Below, one piece after another: positions 27,974 to 36,397 of a stretch of DNA of 64,000 bases. Source of the DNA: Thermoactinomyces mirandus (GTDB lineage Bacteria > Bacillota > Bacilli > Thermoactinomycetales > Thermoactinomycetaceae). Below the pieces are notes generated by a model, which saw only the letters and a program-made list of their open reading frames with translations, searched no databases and had not been told where the DNA came from. Within the stretch, counting starts at the first letter, position 1. Every line of letters begins with the position of its first letter. The stretch spans positions 1-64,000 of the forward strand of contig NZ_JACEOL010000003.1 of NCBI RefSeq assembly GCF_013868055.1, written 5' to 3'. Made by a program: the position numbers and the translations under genes.

Positions 27974-29050
27974 TTATTTGGCCGGCTTGTTTTTTAACAA
28001 CTCATTTGCATCCCAAATCCCTTGCAGATACATCCCCCCTAAGGCGCGATCATACAAGCCATAGCCCGGTCTGCAAACTTCATCCCAAATATGCCTTCCA
28101 TGGTCCGGACGGATATAGCCTTCAAACCCGTTATCATACAGGGCCGTAACAATTCCCGTGACATTGATGGAACCATCGGCGGTCCGATGGGAGGTTTCAA
28201 TAAAACTGCCATTTTCTAAATGCTTGACATTCCTGACATGGGCAAAAGGAATCCGGTCCACAAAACTTGTCACTATATCAATCAGGTCGTTGTCCCGATT
28301 GGACCCCAGCGAACCGGAACAAAAAGTCAAGCCGTTTGACGGGCTGTCTGCGGCACTTAAAAGGCGTTGAATGTCCTCTTTGTTCTTGACGATTCGCGGC
28401 AGGCCGAATACGGAAAATGCCGGGTCATCCGGATGAATTGCCATTTTGATACCGCATTTTTCAGCCACCGGAATGATTTCATTCAGGAAGTACATCAGAT
28501 TTTGCAACAGATCATTTTCTGTGACTCCCTGATACTGAGCAAACAAATGTTTCAAATCTTTCAGCCTTTCCGGTTCCCATCCCGGCAGGGTAAAATCGTT
28601 TGCATTCTCTTCCATGTTTTTCACGACCTGTTCCGGGGTCAGGGAGAGAACTTTTTTGGCGTCAAAAAACAACGCCGTACTGCCATCCTCCATTTCCTTG
28701 AACAGATCGGTGCGAAGCCAGTCAAAAACAGGCATGAAATTATAACATACGACTTTGACACCAAAGTGGCTCAGGTTTTCCAATGTTTCCTTGTAAGCGT
28801 CGATATATCGATCTCTTGTATCCAGCCCAAGCTTGATATCCTCATGAATATTGACACTCTCCACAACCTCAATATTCAATCCATACTGATCCGCCTGTTT
28901 TTTTACCTCTTCGATCCGATGGACAGGCCAGACTTCTCCCACAGGCACGTCATGCAACGCCCAGACAACCCCTTTTACTCCCGGAATCTGCCGGATCTGT
29001 TTCAATGTAACGGAATCGTTGCCCTCTCCATACCATCGAAAAGTCATTTG
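27974..29050 (-). CDS. uxuA: mannonate dehydratase
   Basis: A 358-residue TIM-barrel dehydratase converting D-mannonate to 2-keto-3-deoxygluconate. MTFRWYGEGNDSVTLKQIRQI at the start, VESVNIHEDIKLG, CYNFMPVFDWLRTDL, MAIHPDDPAFSVFGLPRIV, FCSGSLGSN, HVRNVKHL and YIRPDHGRHIW are the family metal and substrate residues. ATG 29050 gives eight bases after AGGAGG. It is first in the leftward operon and lies directly below the regulated promoter at 29119-29174. Confidence 0.96.
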   Translation of the reverse strand, partial: QMTFRWYGEGNDSVTLKQIRQIPGVKGVVWALHDVPVGEVWPVHRIEEVKKQADQYGLNIEVVESVNIHEDIKLGLDTRDRYIDAYKETLENLSHFGVKVVCYNFMPVFDWLRTDLFKEMEDGSTALFFDAKKVLSLTPEQVVKNMEENANDFTLPGWEPERLKDLKHLFAQYQGVTENDLLQNLMYFLNEIIPVAEKCGIKMAIHPDDPAFSVFGLPRIVKNKEDIQRLLSAADSPSNGLTFCSGSLGSNRDNDLIDIVTSFVDRIPFAHVRNVKHLENGSFIETSHRTADGSINVTGIVTALYDNGFEGYIRPDHGRHIWDEVCRPGYGLYDRALGGMYLQGIWDANELLKNKPAK

Positions 29051-29355
29051 CATGGCCATTACCTCCTTTTCTGATTGGCATATGTTTCCATGCACCAATT
29101 TTTACAAGTATGTTCCGTATTATGGAACGATGTTCCATAATATAATTATAGCGTTTCCATTTCCGGAAAAACAAGACCGGATTTGACAATAAATTGAATG
29201 TGTTTTCCTTAAATATATCAAGAATATTATTTTCCTATATTTTATAAATCTTTTTAATACATACGTTTTCAATTCCTGATGAAAAATTGTGCATTAATTA
29301 AACAGCTATATCGTCTTACACTGAAATTGCGTTGGATTCCTGAAAGGAGGATACG
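29051..29355. other. divergent promoter region, uxuA and SDR fragment
   Basis: This gap contains the uxuA promoter and operator (separate entry) and, further right, an AT-rich stretch in front of the truncated SDR gene. No gene seen. Confidence 0.5.
29119..29174 (-). promoter_or_regulatory. uxuA operon promoter with 23-bp palindrome and cre-like site
   Basis: On the minus strand, TTGTTT (29169-29174) and TATAAT (29145-29150) are separated by 18 bp. Straight after the -10 lies a perfect inverted repeat, ATTATGGAAC, GAT, GTTCCATAAT (29119-29141), in a position to block transcription; one more GTTCC half-site follows at 29112-29116. TGGAAACGCTATAA (29146-29159) overlaps the -10 and differs from the cre consensus at one position. 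Expected control: an IclR-type repressor responding to an intermediate, plus CcpA. Both are inferences. Confidence 0.7.
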
Positions 29356-29742
29356 ATGATGAGCGATTCATGGCTTCATTTAGAAGGAAAAGTAGCTATT
29401 GTAACCGGGGGTGCTTCCGGAATCGGAAGACATATTACAAATGAGCTGATTTCCAATGGAGTTAAAGTTGTTGTTGCAGATCTGAATGTAAAGGAAGGAG
29501 TAAAATTAACCAATCCATATTATTTAAAATGTGATGTAACAAAAAAAGAATCCGTAGACAGAATGGTAGCAAAGACGGTTGAGTTATTTGGTTCAGTTGA
29601 TATTTTGATAAATAACGCCGGCGGCAACGACTATGGTTTCCTGGACCTTGAAACGCTGGATGAGAAAGTGGGTTACACAAATTTTGAGGTACGGTCCATT
29701 ATGTGCCCTGGATGTGGAGGACAAAGTTTCCTGAGACATTAG
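29356..29742 (+). pseudogene. SDR oxidoreductase, truncated after the NNAG motif
   Basis: The frame opens behind AAAGGAGG and reads a normal SDR start (LEGKVAIVTGGASGIGRHITNEL, VVVADLNV, VDILINNAGGNDYGF) up to LETLDEKVG near 29670. It then changes abruptly to YTNFEVRSIMCPGCGGQSFLRH, which is not SDR-like. The Ser-Tyr-Lys active site and the whole C-terminal half are missing. The break looks like a recombination junction with unrelated DNA. Confidence 0.8.
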
Positions 29743-29769
29743 CGATGTATAACGAAGTAGAAAACAAGC

Positions 29770-30096
29770 CTGACTTAATGTTCCAGAGGGTCTGGGTTCA
29801 AAGGAGATGCCGGTAGTGGGTGAAGGAGGCCCCTATAGAGTGGCCCGCAATAAAGAGGAACAGGCGGAGTATGACCGGGGCTTGGAGAAGATACCGGGTG
29901 TTTGGGAAGGGTACTGTCAATGGGCTATGGAAGACTGGCGCAAAGCCGTAGCAGAACTGGAAATCTCCGAGAAGGTAGCGGACTATCAGGCGGTGGGAAT
30001 CCCACTCCTTCCCGGTTCAGCCAGGATATAGCGGAGGAGTTGAATTGGTCGAAACAGCGGGTTCATACCTATGTGCGGCAGGAAGATAGTCGGTGA
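29770..30096 (+). pseudogene. debris of an unrecognised helix-turn-helix-type gene
   Basis: One frame reads GGPYRVARNKEEQAEYDRGLEK, YCQWAMEDWRKAVAELEIS and KVADYQAVGIP; a shifted frame continues with GNPTPSRFSQDIAEELNWSK and RVHTYVRQEDSR. Joined by a frameshift at about 30000 they look like one protein ending in a helix-turn-helix, as in small phage or plasmid regulators. I do not recognise the family. It begins right after the junction that truncates the SDR gene. Confidence 0.35.
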
Positions 30097-30424
30097 GGTA
30101 AATGAGGATCTAAAGTTGGCCTGATTTTACCGTATGACTCCCAGTTCCTTTTTTAGCATTCACCCTCTTTGTCGTTGTGACATCACAAATCGGGAAGTTT
30201 TACGAGTACTTTCCTTGTTAGCCAAGTTATCCCAATCTATAAAGCAGTTATGATCATCACTCCGATTCTTTCCCGAATAGCATCCTGGGCTTTTCAATTG
30301 GATATACCAGTTGGTAGATCACTAATACTCAGTGTGGGAACTCGCAATTCCCTGGTGTTCTTCCTTTGGCTTTCGCACTTCCCGATACATGGAACAGCGA
30401 TTGCTACGGTTGGTAATTTATAGT
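30097..30424. other. intergenic region, probable rearranged DNA
   Basis: About 330 bp without a credible gene between the debris at 29.8-30.1 kb and the beta-lactamase gene. I saw no terminal inverted repeats or transposase motifs. Confidence 0.35.
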
Positions 30425-31327
30425 TCACTTCAGGGCATCGAGTGCGACCTTGGTAGCCTGCGCGATAAGCTTATCGTTATATTCGGCATTCTGCTTATCC
30501 CGGCTGGAAAGTATTACAAGAACAATAGGGTCTCCTTTCGATGGCCAAATGATAGCAATGTCATTTCGCGTTCCATATGATCCCGCTCCGCTTTTATCTG
30601 CAACTTCCCAACTTTTCGGTACTCCCGCACGAATTAATGTATCTCCAGTGGTGCTTTTCTTCATCCAATCAGTTAACATTTTACTTTTTTCCGTTGGGAG
30701 TATGTCTCCGATTGTGAAAGCCTGGAGGCTGGTGGCAAGTGCTCTGGGTGTGCTCGTATCATGAGTTTCCCCTGGTTTCACTTCGTTCAACTCTGGCTCA
30801 TTTCGCTCAGGATTGGTGACATCATCACCAATCTTCCTGAGGGATTTTTTAAACCCACTAGGTCCGCCCAGTTGATCAAGTATGAGGTTTCCCGCAGTAT
30901 TATCACTGTATCGAAGGGAAGCATCGCAAAGCTCTTTCAGAGTCATTCCGGTATCAACATGCTTCTCTGTGATCGGATTATAATTAACGAGATCATCACG
31001 GGTGTATGTGATTTTTTGGTCAAGATCTTCGATTGACTTTTGTTGCAACAACGCTCCTACAGCTAAAGCTTTATGAGTAGATGTATATGCAAAACGCTCA
31101 TCTGCTCGATAAGTTACTGTTTGCTTTGTGCCAGTATCCAATGCAAAGACGCCAAGTCTGGCATCAAATTTATCCTCAAGTTTAGCAAAATCATCTGTAA
31201 TTGCGGTTTCTAGATTTTGTTGTTTGGGTTGAGCGGCGTTATTCTCTGAACAACCAACCAGCGCTACACATGAGAGAAGTATTACAGGTACAATTTTTTG
31301 GCTTAAAACCGTATTCCATGATTTCAT
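30425..31327 (-). CDS. class A beta-lactamase, lipoprotein
   Basis: A 300-residue enzyme. The N-terminus has a hydrophobic helix ending in the lipobox LVGC (Cys 26), so it is membrane-anchored outside the cell. The class A motifs are complete: S-T-H-K with active-site Ser 83, YSDN (SDN 141-143), E-P-E-L-N with the general-base Glu 177, and KSG in VADKSGAGSYGTRND. It resembles the Bacillus penicillinases (PenP, BLA1). It hydrolyses penicillins in the outer wall zone. The promoter region carries two BlaI-type operators, yet no blaI or blaR1 lies nearby. Start behind AAGAGG. Confidence 0.96.
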   Translation of the reverse strand: MKSWNTVLSQKIVPVILLSCVALVGCSENNAAQPKQQNLETAITDDFAKLEDKFDARLGVFALDTGTKQTVTYRADERFAYTSTHKALAVGALLQQKSIEDLDQKITYTRDDLVNYNPITEKHVDTGMTLKELCDASLRYSDNTAGNLILDQLGGPSGFKKSLRKIGDDVTNPERNEPELNEVKPGETHDTSTPRALATSLQAFTIGDILPTEKSKMLTDWMKKSTTGDTLIRAGVPKSWEVADKSGAGSYGTRNDIAIIWPSKGDPIVLVILSSRDKQNAEYNDKLIAQATKVALDALK

Positions 31328-31414
31328 TAGAATCTAACCTCTTTTCTTAGGCACGTTTTTTAACTTTTTATGATGCTTCCAAGATACTGGATTCTTCCCC
31401 CTTCTTTTTATTGG

Positions 31415-31448
31415 ATTATACATGTAATACAATACTACATATGTAATC
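31415..31448 (-). promoter_or_regulatory. two BlaI/MecI-type operators in front of the beta-lactamase gene
   Basis: Two dyads lie about 18 bp centre to centre: TACATGTA (31419-31426) and TACATATGTA (31436-31445). TACA-TGTA dyads are the known operator cores for BlaI/MecI repressors. A TATAAT overlaps the first dyad on the minus strand and would be the -10 box. Confidence 0.7.
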
Positions 31449-31534
31449 CGTAAATACCGAAATAGTTGAAACAACAAAATATAAAATTAAAAACCAAAGT
31501 GACATTAGATCATTAAAACAAGGGAGGAACAGAA

Positions 31535-31881
31535 ATGGCCAAATATCGGACAATTAGAATTTATAAAGGTAATGCTGGTTTCAGCGGTCCTCTGACGATT
31601 ACTCCAACAATCAAAAAAATAAAATTGTTTATATTACCGGCGGTGGCGCCAAACCTGAAATTGTAGACAAGATTGCCAAACTGAATGGTACAGAAGCGAT
31701 AAATGGTTTTAAAACATCTGTACCTGACAAGGAAATTGCTCTTGCAATTATTGATTGTGGCGGTACATTACGCTGTGGGATTTATCCGAAAAAACGTATT
31801 CTCACAGTCAATATCATGCCAACTGGCAAAAGCGGTCCATTAGCTCAATATTGTGCCAGTTTTAATGAAAACCATCTATAA
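31535..31881 (+). pseudogene. srlE: PTS glucitol/sorbitol enzyme IIB (srlE), truncated and frameshifted
   Basis: Behind GGGAGG the frame reads [24 protein letters not shown]; near 31605-31615, in an A-rich run, the frame is lost, then in another frame [37 protein letters not shown] and [14 protein letters not shown] follow. This is the N-terminal IIB domain of SrlE-type sorbitol PTS proteins, which are normally about 330 residues. The sequence ends after about 115 residues and runs straight into the start of srlB, so the membrane part is deleted. Confidence 0.85.
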
Positions 31882-32229
31882 AAACAAAATAAAAAAATCG
31901 TAGCCTTCGCAAACAGTTTTTCAGAAGACAAGATGGTTATTTTGTTTGGCAAGGAAGCACCAAATGATCTGAAAGATTTTTGTTATATTATTGATATAGT
32001 TGATCTTGAAGATAACATCCAGGCAGGGCAAAAACTTTATATTGATAATAAAATATTTGAAATAACCTCTGTTGGTAATATCGTTCAACGCAATTTAAAA
32101 ACATTGGGGCATATTACCATGCGGTTTGACGGATCTACCATTCCGAAACTACCTGGTACATTGTATTTGGAAAACAAAGAAATACCTGATATTAACCTGA
32201 ATACTATATTCAAGATTGTTGCCGAATAA
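31865..32229 (+). pseudogene. srlB: PTS glucitol/sorbitol enzyme IIA (srlB), frameshifted near the start
   Basis: ATG 31865 opens [10 protein letters not shown], then the frame stops; adding one A to the A run at about 31891-31897 joins it to IVAFANSFSEDKMVILFGKEAP and the rest of a full IIA protein (YIIDIVDLEDNIQAGQKLYI, ITSVGNIVQRNLKTLGHIT with the phospho-accepting His, GTLYLENKEIPD). Translation could restart at ATG 31933, giving 98 residues, but the first strands of the fold would be missing. Confidence 0.8.
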
Positions 32230-32273
32230 TTTGTTATATCTTGGATATTATCTGTTTTAGGAGTGAAAAGATA

Positions 32274-32963
32274 ATGAGATTATATATAGATTCTGCAAAC
32301 ATAAAAAAAATTGCATATCTTAATGAGTATTTCCCGATTGCTGGCGTAACCACGAATCCGTCAATTCTTGTTAGAGAAAAACAGCCTTATTTGGATTTAT
32401 TAAAAGAAATCATAAATGTAATCGGGAATAATAAGGAACTGTTTGTACAAGTAATAGGAGATCAGGCTGAAGATATGATAGAAGAGGCCAGGTTTATCCA
32501 TAATCATTTGCACAGCAATGTTATCATAAAGATTCCTGTAACAAATGAAGGGATCAAAGCAATAAAAATCTTGTCAGCCGACAATATTAAAACACTTGCA
32601 ACGGCCATTTATACTCCATTTCAAGGATTGGTTGCAGCATTAGCCGGTGCAAAATATGTAGCTCCATATGTTAACCGCATTGACAATTTACCCGGGAATG
32701 GAGTGAACGTTGTTTCTGAAATTGCCTGTCTATTTTCAAAGCATAATTTGACAACAGAAATGATCGCAGCCAGTTTTAAAAATGTCCAGCAAATCCTGGA
32801 TGCTTGTCTTGCCGGAACACAAAATATCACAGCCAGCCCTGATCTGATTGAAAAATTGATTGCTCATCCGGCAACATCAACAGATGTGTCAAATTTCAAA
32901 GCGGATTGGCAAAAAGCTTACGGAATGGACCAAAAAACGATAATAAACAGGCCGGTTAAATGA
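32274..32963 (+). CDS. transaldolase-like fructose-6-phosphate aldolase family (TalC/FSA)
   Basis: A 229-residue protein from ATG 32274 with TTAGGAG about ten bases upstream. It starts RLYIDSANIKKIAYLNEYFPIAGVTTNPSIL-like (Asp of the family plus TTNPS), then VIIKIPVTNEGIKAI with the Schiff-base lysine and TLATAIYTPFQGLVAALAGA. Short transaldolases of this type are either transaldolases or fructose-6-phosphate aldolases. It follows the broken sorbitol PTS genes, where it presumably handled the ketose phosphate. It is intact. Confidence 0.88.
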   Translation: MRLYIDSANIKKIAYLNEYFPIAGVTTNPSILVREKQPYLDLLKEIINVIGNNKELFVQVIGDQAEDMIEEARFIHNHLHSNVIIKIPVTNEGIKAIKILSADNIKTLATAIYTPFQGLVAALAGAKYVAPYVNRIDNLPGNGVNVVSEIACLFSKHNLTTEMIAASFKNVQQILDACLAGTQNITASPDLIEKLIAHPATSTDVSNFKADWQKAYGMDQKTIINRPVK

Positions 32964-33112
32964 TAATCAATTATTGTTGCGTATTTGCAATTGTATAGGT
33001 TTTTGATAATCTGAGCACGCAATTCGGGAACTGATGCAGTCAGTTGAATTTCTGCAAAATCCTCTTCATAATAAAAACAGGAATGTATGTTTGGATGAAA
33101 GGTGAATCCCCA

Positions 33113-34165
33113 GTGAAGAAGATTTTGCATCTCGATCTTGATGCCTTTTTTGCCAGCGTGGAACAGCTGGATTTTCCGAAATTGCGGGGGAAGCCGGTTA
33201 TTGTCGGCGGCAGGGGAAATCGCGGGGTTGTCTCCACCTGCAGTTACGAGGCGCGCGCCTTTGGAGTGCGATCCGCCATGCCTACAGCGATCGCCCGCAA
33301 ACTGTGTCCGGATGGCATTTTTTTGCCGGTGAGATATGAGCGTTATGTGGAAAAATCGCGGGAAGTTCGCCGCATTTATACACAATACAGTAAAATCTTT
33401 GAAACAGTAGGGCTGGATGAAGCTTATCTCGATGTCTCCCATTATCCCGACGCGATCCCCGTCGCACGGGAAATGAAAAAGCGGGTCCTTGCTGAAACGG
33501 GACTGACCTGCAGTATTGGCCTGTCCTACAACAAATCGATGGCCAAGATTGCCAGCGATTTGAAAAAGCCGAATGCATTTGTCATCATCCGGCCGGAACA
33601 GGCATTAAGGATATTGAAAGATTTGCCGATTGGCTCTCTGCACGGGATCGGGAAAAAATCACAGGAACGTCTGAAAATGACAGGGATTCATACTGTCAGT
33701 GATTTTTGGCGTTTGCCGCTGGAAAAGGTGGTCCAGATGTTTGGCAAATTTGGCTACGATTTGTACTACCGGGCCAGAGGAAAAGATGATCGGGAAATCG
33801 TTACGGACCGTTCTCCCAAGTCACACAGTCGTGAGACCACCTTGCCCGAAAATCTGCATGAAAGGGAGTCAGTTGCAGAAATTGCCCGCGAACTGCTGGA
33901 AAAGGTCCGGCGCAAGCTGGCAGACGACGAGATCCCGCAAACGCTGACCCTGAAAATCAAGTATGCCGATTTTACGGTACATTCCAAACAGAGAACCGTC
34001 CGCGGGCCTTCTCCCGACTGGTCAAAAATATTGGAGGAACTGCTGGATGCCTTTGACTACACCGCCGGCGTCCGCCTGGTCGGAGTGGGTTTTTCCAATT
34101 TTGTGCAATCGTTGGAACCCGAATATGAACAGCTTTCATTGCCTTTGGGGGATGAGTACTTGTAA
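33113..34165 (+). CDS. dinB: DNA polymerase IV (Y family)
   Basis: A 350-residue translesion polymerase. ILHLDLDAFFASVEQ holds the first catalytic Asp and the steric-gate Phe; ARAFGVRSAMPTAIARKLCP, VGLDEAYLDVS with the acidic pair, CSIGLSYNKSMAKIASDLKKP, and LHGIGKKSQERLKMTGI complete the palm and thumb; the little finger follows, and the C-terminus EYEQLSLPLG is a beta-clamp-binding motif. GTG 33113 has AAAGGTGA seven bases upstream; an ATG at 33095 is the alternative. It is convergent with the DUF6179 gene, with five bases between the stops. Confidence 0.95.
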   Translation: MKKILHLDLDAFFASVEQLDFPKLRGKPVIVGGRGNRGVVSTCSYEARAFGVRSAMPTAIARKLCPDGIFLPVRYERYVEKSREVRRIYTQYSKIFETVGLDEAYLDVSHYPDAIPVAREMKKRVLAETGLTCSIGLSYNKSMAKIASDLKKPNAFVIIRPEQALRILKDLPIGSLHGIGKKSQERLKMTGIHTVSDFWRLPLEKVVQMFGKFGYDLYYRARGKDDREIVTDRSPKSHSRETTLPENLHERESVAEIARELLEKVRRKLADDEIPQTLTLKIKYADFTVHSKQRTVRGPSPDWSKILEELLDAFDYTAGVRLVGVGFSNFVQSLEPEYEQLSLPLGDEYL

Positions 34166-34170
34166 ATTCA

Positions 34171-35604
34171 TCAATAAAACGGAATTTCCTCATAGTCAAT
34201 GTCACCCAGCAAATTTCCAACGGAATTGAGGCGGCTTTTACTCAGGCTTTGCAAAAATTCAACATAATGCCTTTTCCAGTTGCTTTCCAGCTCTTTTTCA
34301 CTGAAAATGACTGATAGAAAATCGGAGAAACCGCTTCGCAACTCCTCATAAAATACGATTTTTGCGAAGATGGCCAGTTCCACATCCTCAAATGTGGCAA
34401 AAAGCTTTTCATACTCATCTCCGGTCAGACAATCCGCATCAAGCAGGTCCAGTAAATCATGCAGGGAAGAAAAATTATCCCTGATGAGTCGGACTTTCTC
34501 TTCTATTTTTGCGCACAGCAAGATTTCTTCCATTAACTGCCGAAAGCGGACATCACTCATCTGTCCTGATTTGTTCAACAGCAGGACAATTGATTTCGGA
34601 TTTTCCGCTTTTGCCCAGATGATGACGGACTCCAGACTCCGGTTGTCTGCAGCCGTGACAACTCGCTGGACGAGTTGATCCCGGCACCGGGTCATATAGT
34701 CTGTTAGTGGAGGGGCGGTTTTAAGGCTGTACTGCAACCGCGACATCGCCTGATCAAGTGCATAAGCAATCCGGGAGGGATTTAACCGGGTAAACATTCG
34801 GTTTAACAGGTTATATTGCTCAGCCGATATTGTCGTCCGATTGGCATCTCCTCCGGACAGGACGGAGAAAACAGCGTTGTTTAACACCAACTCAAAGATG
34901 TTGAATAATTCAATCCGGTAGTTGAACCTGCACACTTGCCCATAATTGGAAAGCAGCTCCAGCAAACCCTGTCTGCTGAACAAACGGCAAAATTGCGTTT
35001 CTGTTTGCAGATGCCTCAAATACTGGTTGATATAACTGACTCCCTGCAGACCTGTATCATCCAATGCCAATGGATAATCAATGCTGGCCATGGTATTGTG
35101 AGCATCAAAAATAATGCCATATTTCTCCAAAAAGGCGGGCAATGATTCATCAATGGTCATGTTATAGGCATCCACAGGCACATCCAGTCTGTTCTTTTTC
35201 ACTTCCAGGTAGAGCTGTTTGGTTTCTTCAAAACACTGGCGAACCAGTTCAACGCCATTTTCATAGATTTTCCTTGCATCCCCGTTTTTTAACGCCAGGA
35301 CAGCCTGGTCCGGGGTTTCAAAGTGAAGGACACAGGCATCAACCGCATACATCATGGAAGCCATAATGTTTTCTGCTGTTTCAGAGGTAACGGATGAGCT
35401 TTTCCCCCGGGTATAACGACGGATCAAATCCTGCAAAATACGCATCAAGGCCACCTCGATGCTGTAAACTTCCTGGCTGGTGAGCATGCCCGTACGCAAG
35501 CCTTCACGCAAAAGAGATACGGTATATCGGTTTCGTTCAAGATTCACTTTTCTGATTCTGTTATGCCGGATCAGTCCCGAACCTTTTGATTTTTCAACTT
35601 CCAT
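34171..35604 (-). CDS. DUF6179-type protein, unknown function
   Basis: A 477-residue, mostly helical, soluble protein. I associate it with the DUF6179 family because of the segment YTVSLLREGLRTGMLTSQEVY, MTIDESLPAFLEKYGIIFDAHNT, TMASIDYPLALDD and the adjacent DUF6323-type gene; the two occur together in Firmicutes. ATG 35604 has GGAGG nine bases upstream; its start overlaps the end of the upstream gene by 11 bp. No catalytic motif or membrane segment is seen. Confidence 0.7.
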   Translation of the reverse strand: MEVEKSKGSGLIRHNRIRKVNLERNRYTVSLLREGLRTGMLTSQEVYSIEVALMRILQDLIRRYTRGKSSSVTSETAENIMASMMYAVDACVLHFETPDQAVLALKNGDARKIYENGVELVRQCFEETKQLYLEVKKNRLDVPVDAYNMTIDESLPAFLEKYGIIFDAHNTMASIDYPLALDDTGLQGVSYINQYLRHLQTETQFCRLFSRQGLLELLSNYGQVCRFNYRIELFNIFELVLNNAVFSVLSGGDANRTTISAEQYNLLNRMFTRLNPSRIAYALDQAMSRLQYSLKTAPPLTDYMTRCRDQLVQRVVTAADNRSLESVIIWAKAENPKSIVLLLNKSGQMSDVRFRQLMEEILLCAKIEEKVRLIRDNFSSLHDLLDLLDADCLTGDEYEKLFATFEDVELAIFAKIVFYEELRSGFSDFLSVIFSEKELESNWKRHYVEFLQSLSKSRLNSVGNLLGDIDYEEIPFY

Positions 35605-36070
35605 TTCCAATATCCTCCCCGAAATGTTCCTGTCGCAGGGCATCTTTCCTGAACCGTTCAGCAAACTCTTCCAGTCTGCTTTTCAAAAGTTCCACCGAAC
35701 CGGCGCACTCGCCGTCAAACTTTTCCTTCATGATCTGAATCAATTCCAAATCGTCAATCCTGTCTTCCGTCTCATTTTTCAAGTAATAGAAAACCTCGTG
35801 CAATTCCTTCAGCATCGAAACATAATTATCTTTATCTATGAACGGCGATTCACAAAACACCCTGATCAATTCCTTTGTCACTTCCATGCCCAGTTCCACC
35901 CGTCCCATATCGCGCAAAACTTTATTCCTGGCTTTTATCATGTCTTTAATTTCATCAGGCGTCAGAACCAAACCGAATTCTTTGTTCTTTTCATTGAGCG
36001 CAAGCAATTCACTCAACCTTTTTCTCTGGACAGAAATCCCAATCTCATTAAAAATACGGGGTAAAAACAT
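35594..36070 (-). CDS. DUF6323-type protein, unknown function
   Basis: A 158-residue helical protein starting FLPRIFNEIGISVQRKRLSELL. ATG 36070 has AGAAGGAGGG upstream. It is rich in Glu, Lys and Arg and contains FGLVLTPDEIKDMIKARNKVL. It is translationally coupled to the DUF6179-type gene, which suggests that the two products form a complex. No function is known to me. Confidence 0.68.
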   Translation of the reverse strand: MFLPRIFNEIGISVQRKRLSELLALNEKNKEFGLVLTPDEIKDMIKARNKVLRDMGRVELGMEVTKELIRVFCESPFIDKDNYVSMLKELHEVFYYLKNETEDRIDDLELIQIMKEKFDGECAGSVELLKSRLEEFAERFRKDALRQEHFGEDIGNGS

Positions 36071-36397
36071 GGAACTCCCTCCTTCTCTCAACTGCCCGGA
36101 ACAAGCATTCTTCGATGTTCAATTTTTTCGGTTGAAATCCAAAAAAATCGGTTGTTTAAAAAGGGTTGACTTTTTTATTTCTTTATGCTAATTTATAAAT
36201 GGATGTTTATGCACTTTTTTTGTATTGTTTTAATTTACCCTATCTGCTTTTTCATGTCAATCATCCTGTCAGATGAAATATCCGTCAATATAATTGATCA
36301 AGTATTTAAAATAAACAAATAACTGTTTTGATTAGGATCATCTTCCACAAAAAAACACCAACTCCCCGGTAAAAAGGAAGTTGGTGTTTTTTTGTTT
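36071..36397. other. intergenic region between DUF6323 and hlyIII genes
   Basis: AT-rich. A plus-strand TTGACT with TAATTT at 17 bp lies at about 36165-36195, but no gene or structured RNA could be assigned downstream of it before the terminator at 36350. Confidence 0.4.
36350..36394. terminator. terminator after the hlyIII gene
   Basis: CACCAACT and AGTTGGTG arms flanked by A and T runs on both sides, so it can work in both directions. It lies directly after the stop codon at 36398 on the minus strand. Confidence 0.9.

Noticed and set aside
36165-36195. Plus-strand TTGACT and TAATTT as promoter of a small RNA
   Set aside because: No conserved structure or gene could be recognised before the terminator at 36350; left as an unassigned promoter-like sequence.
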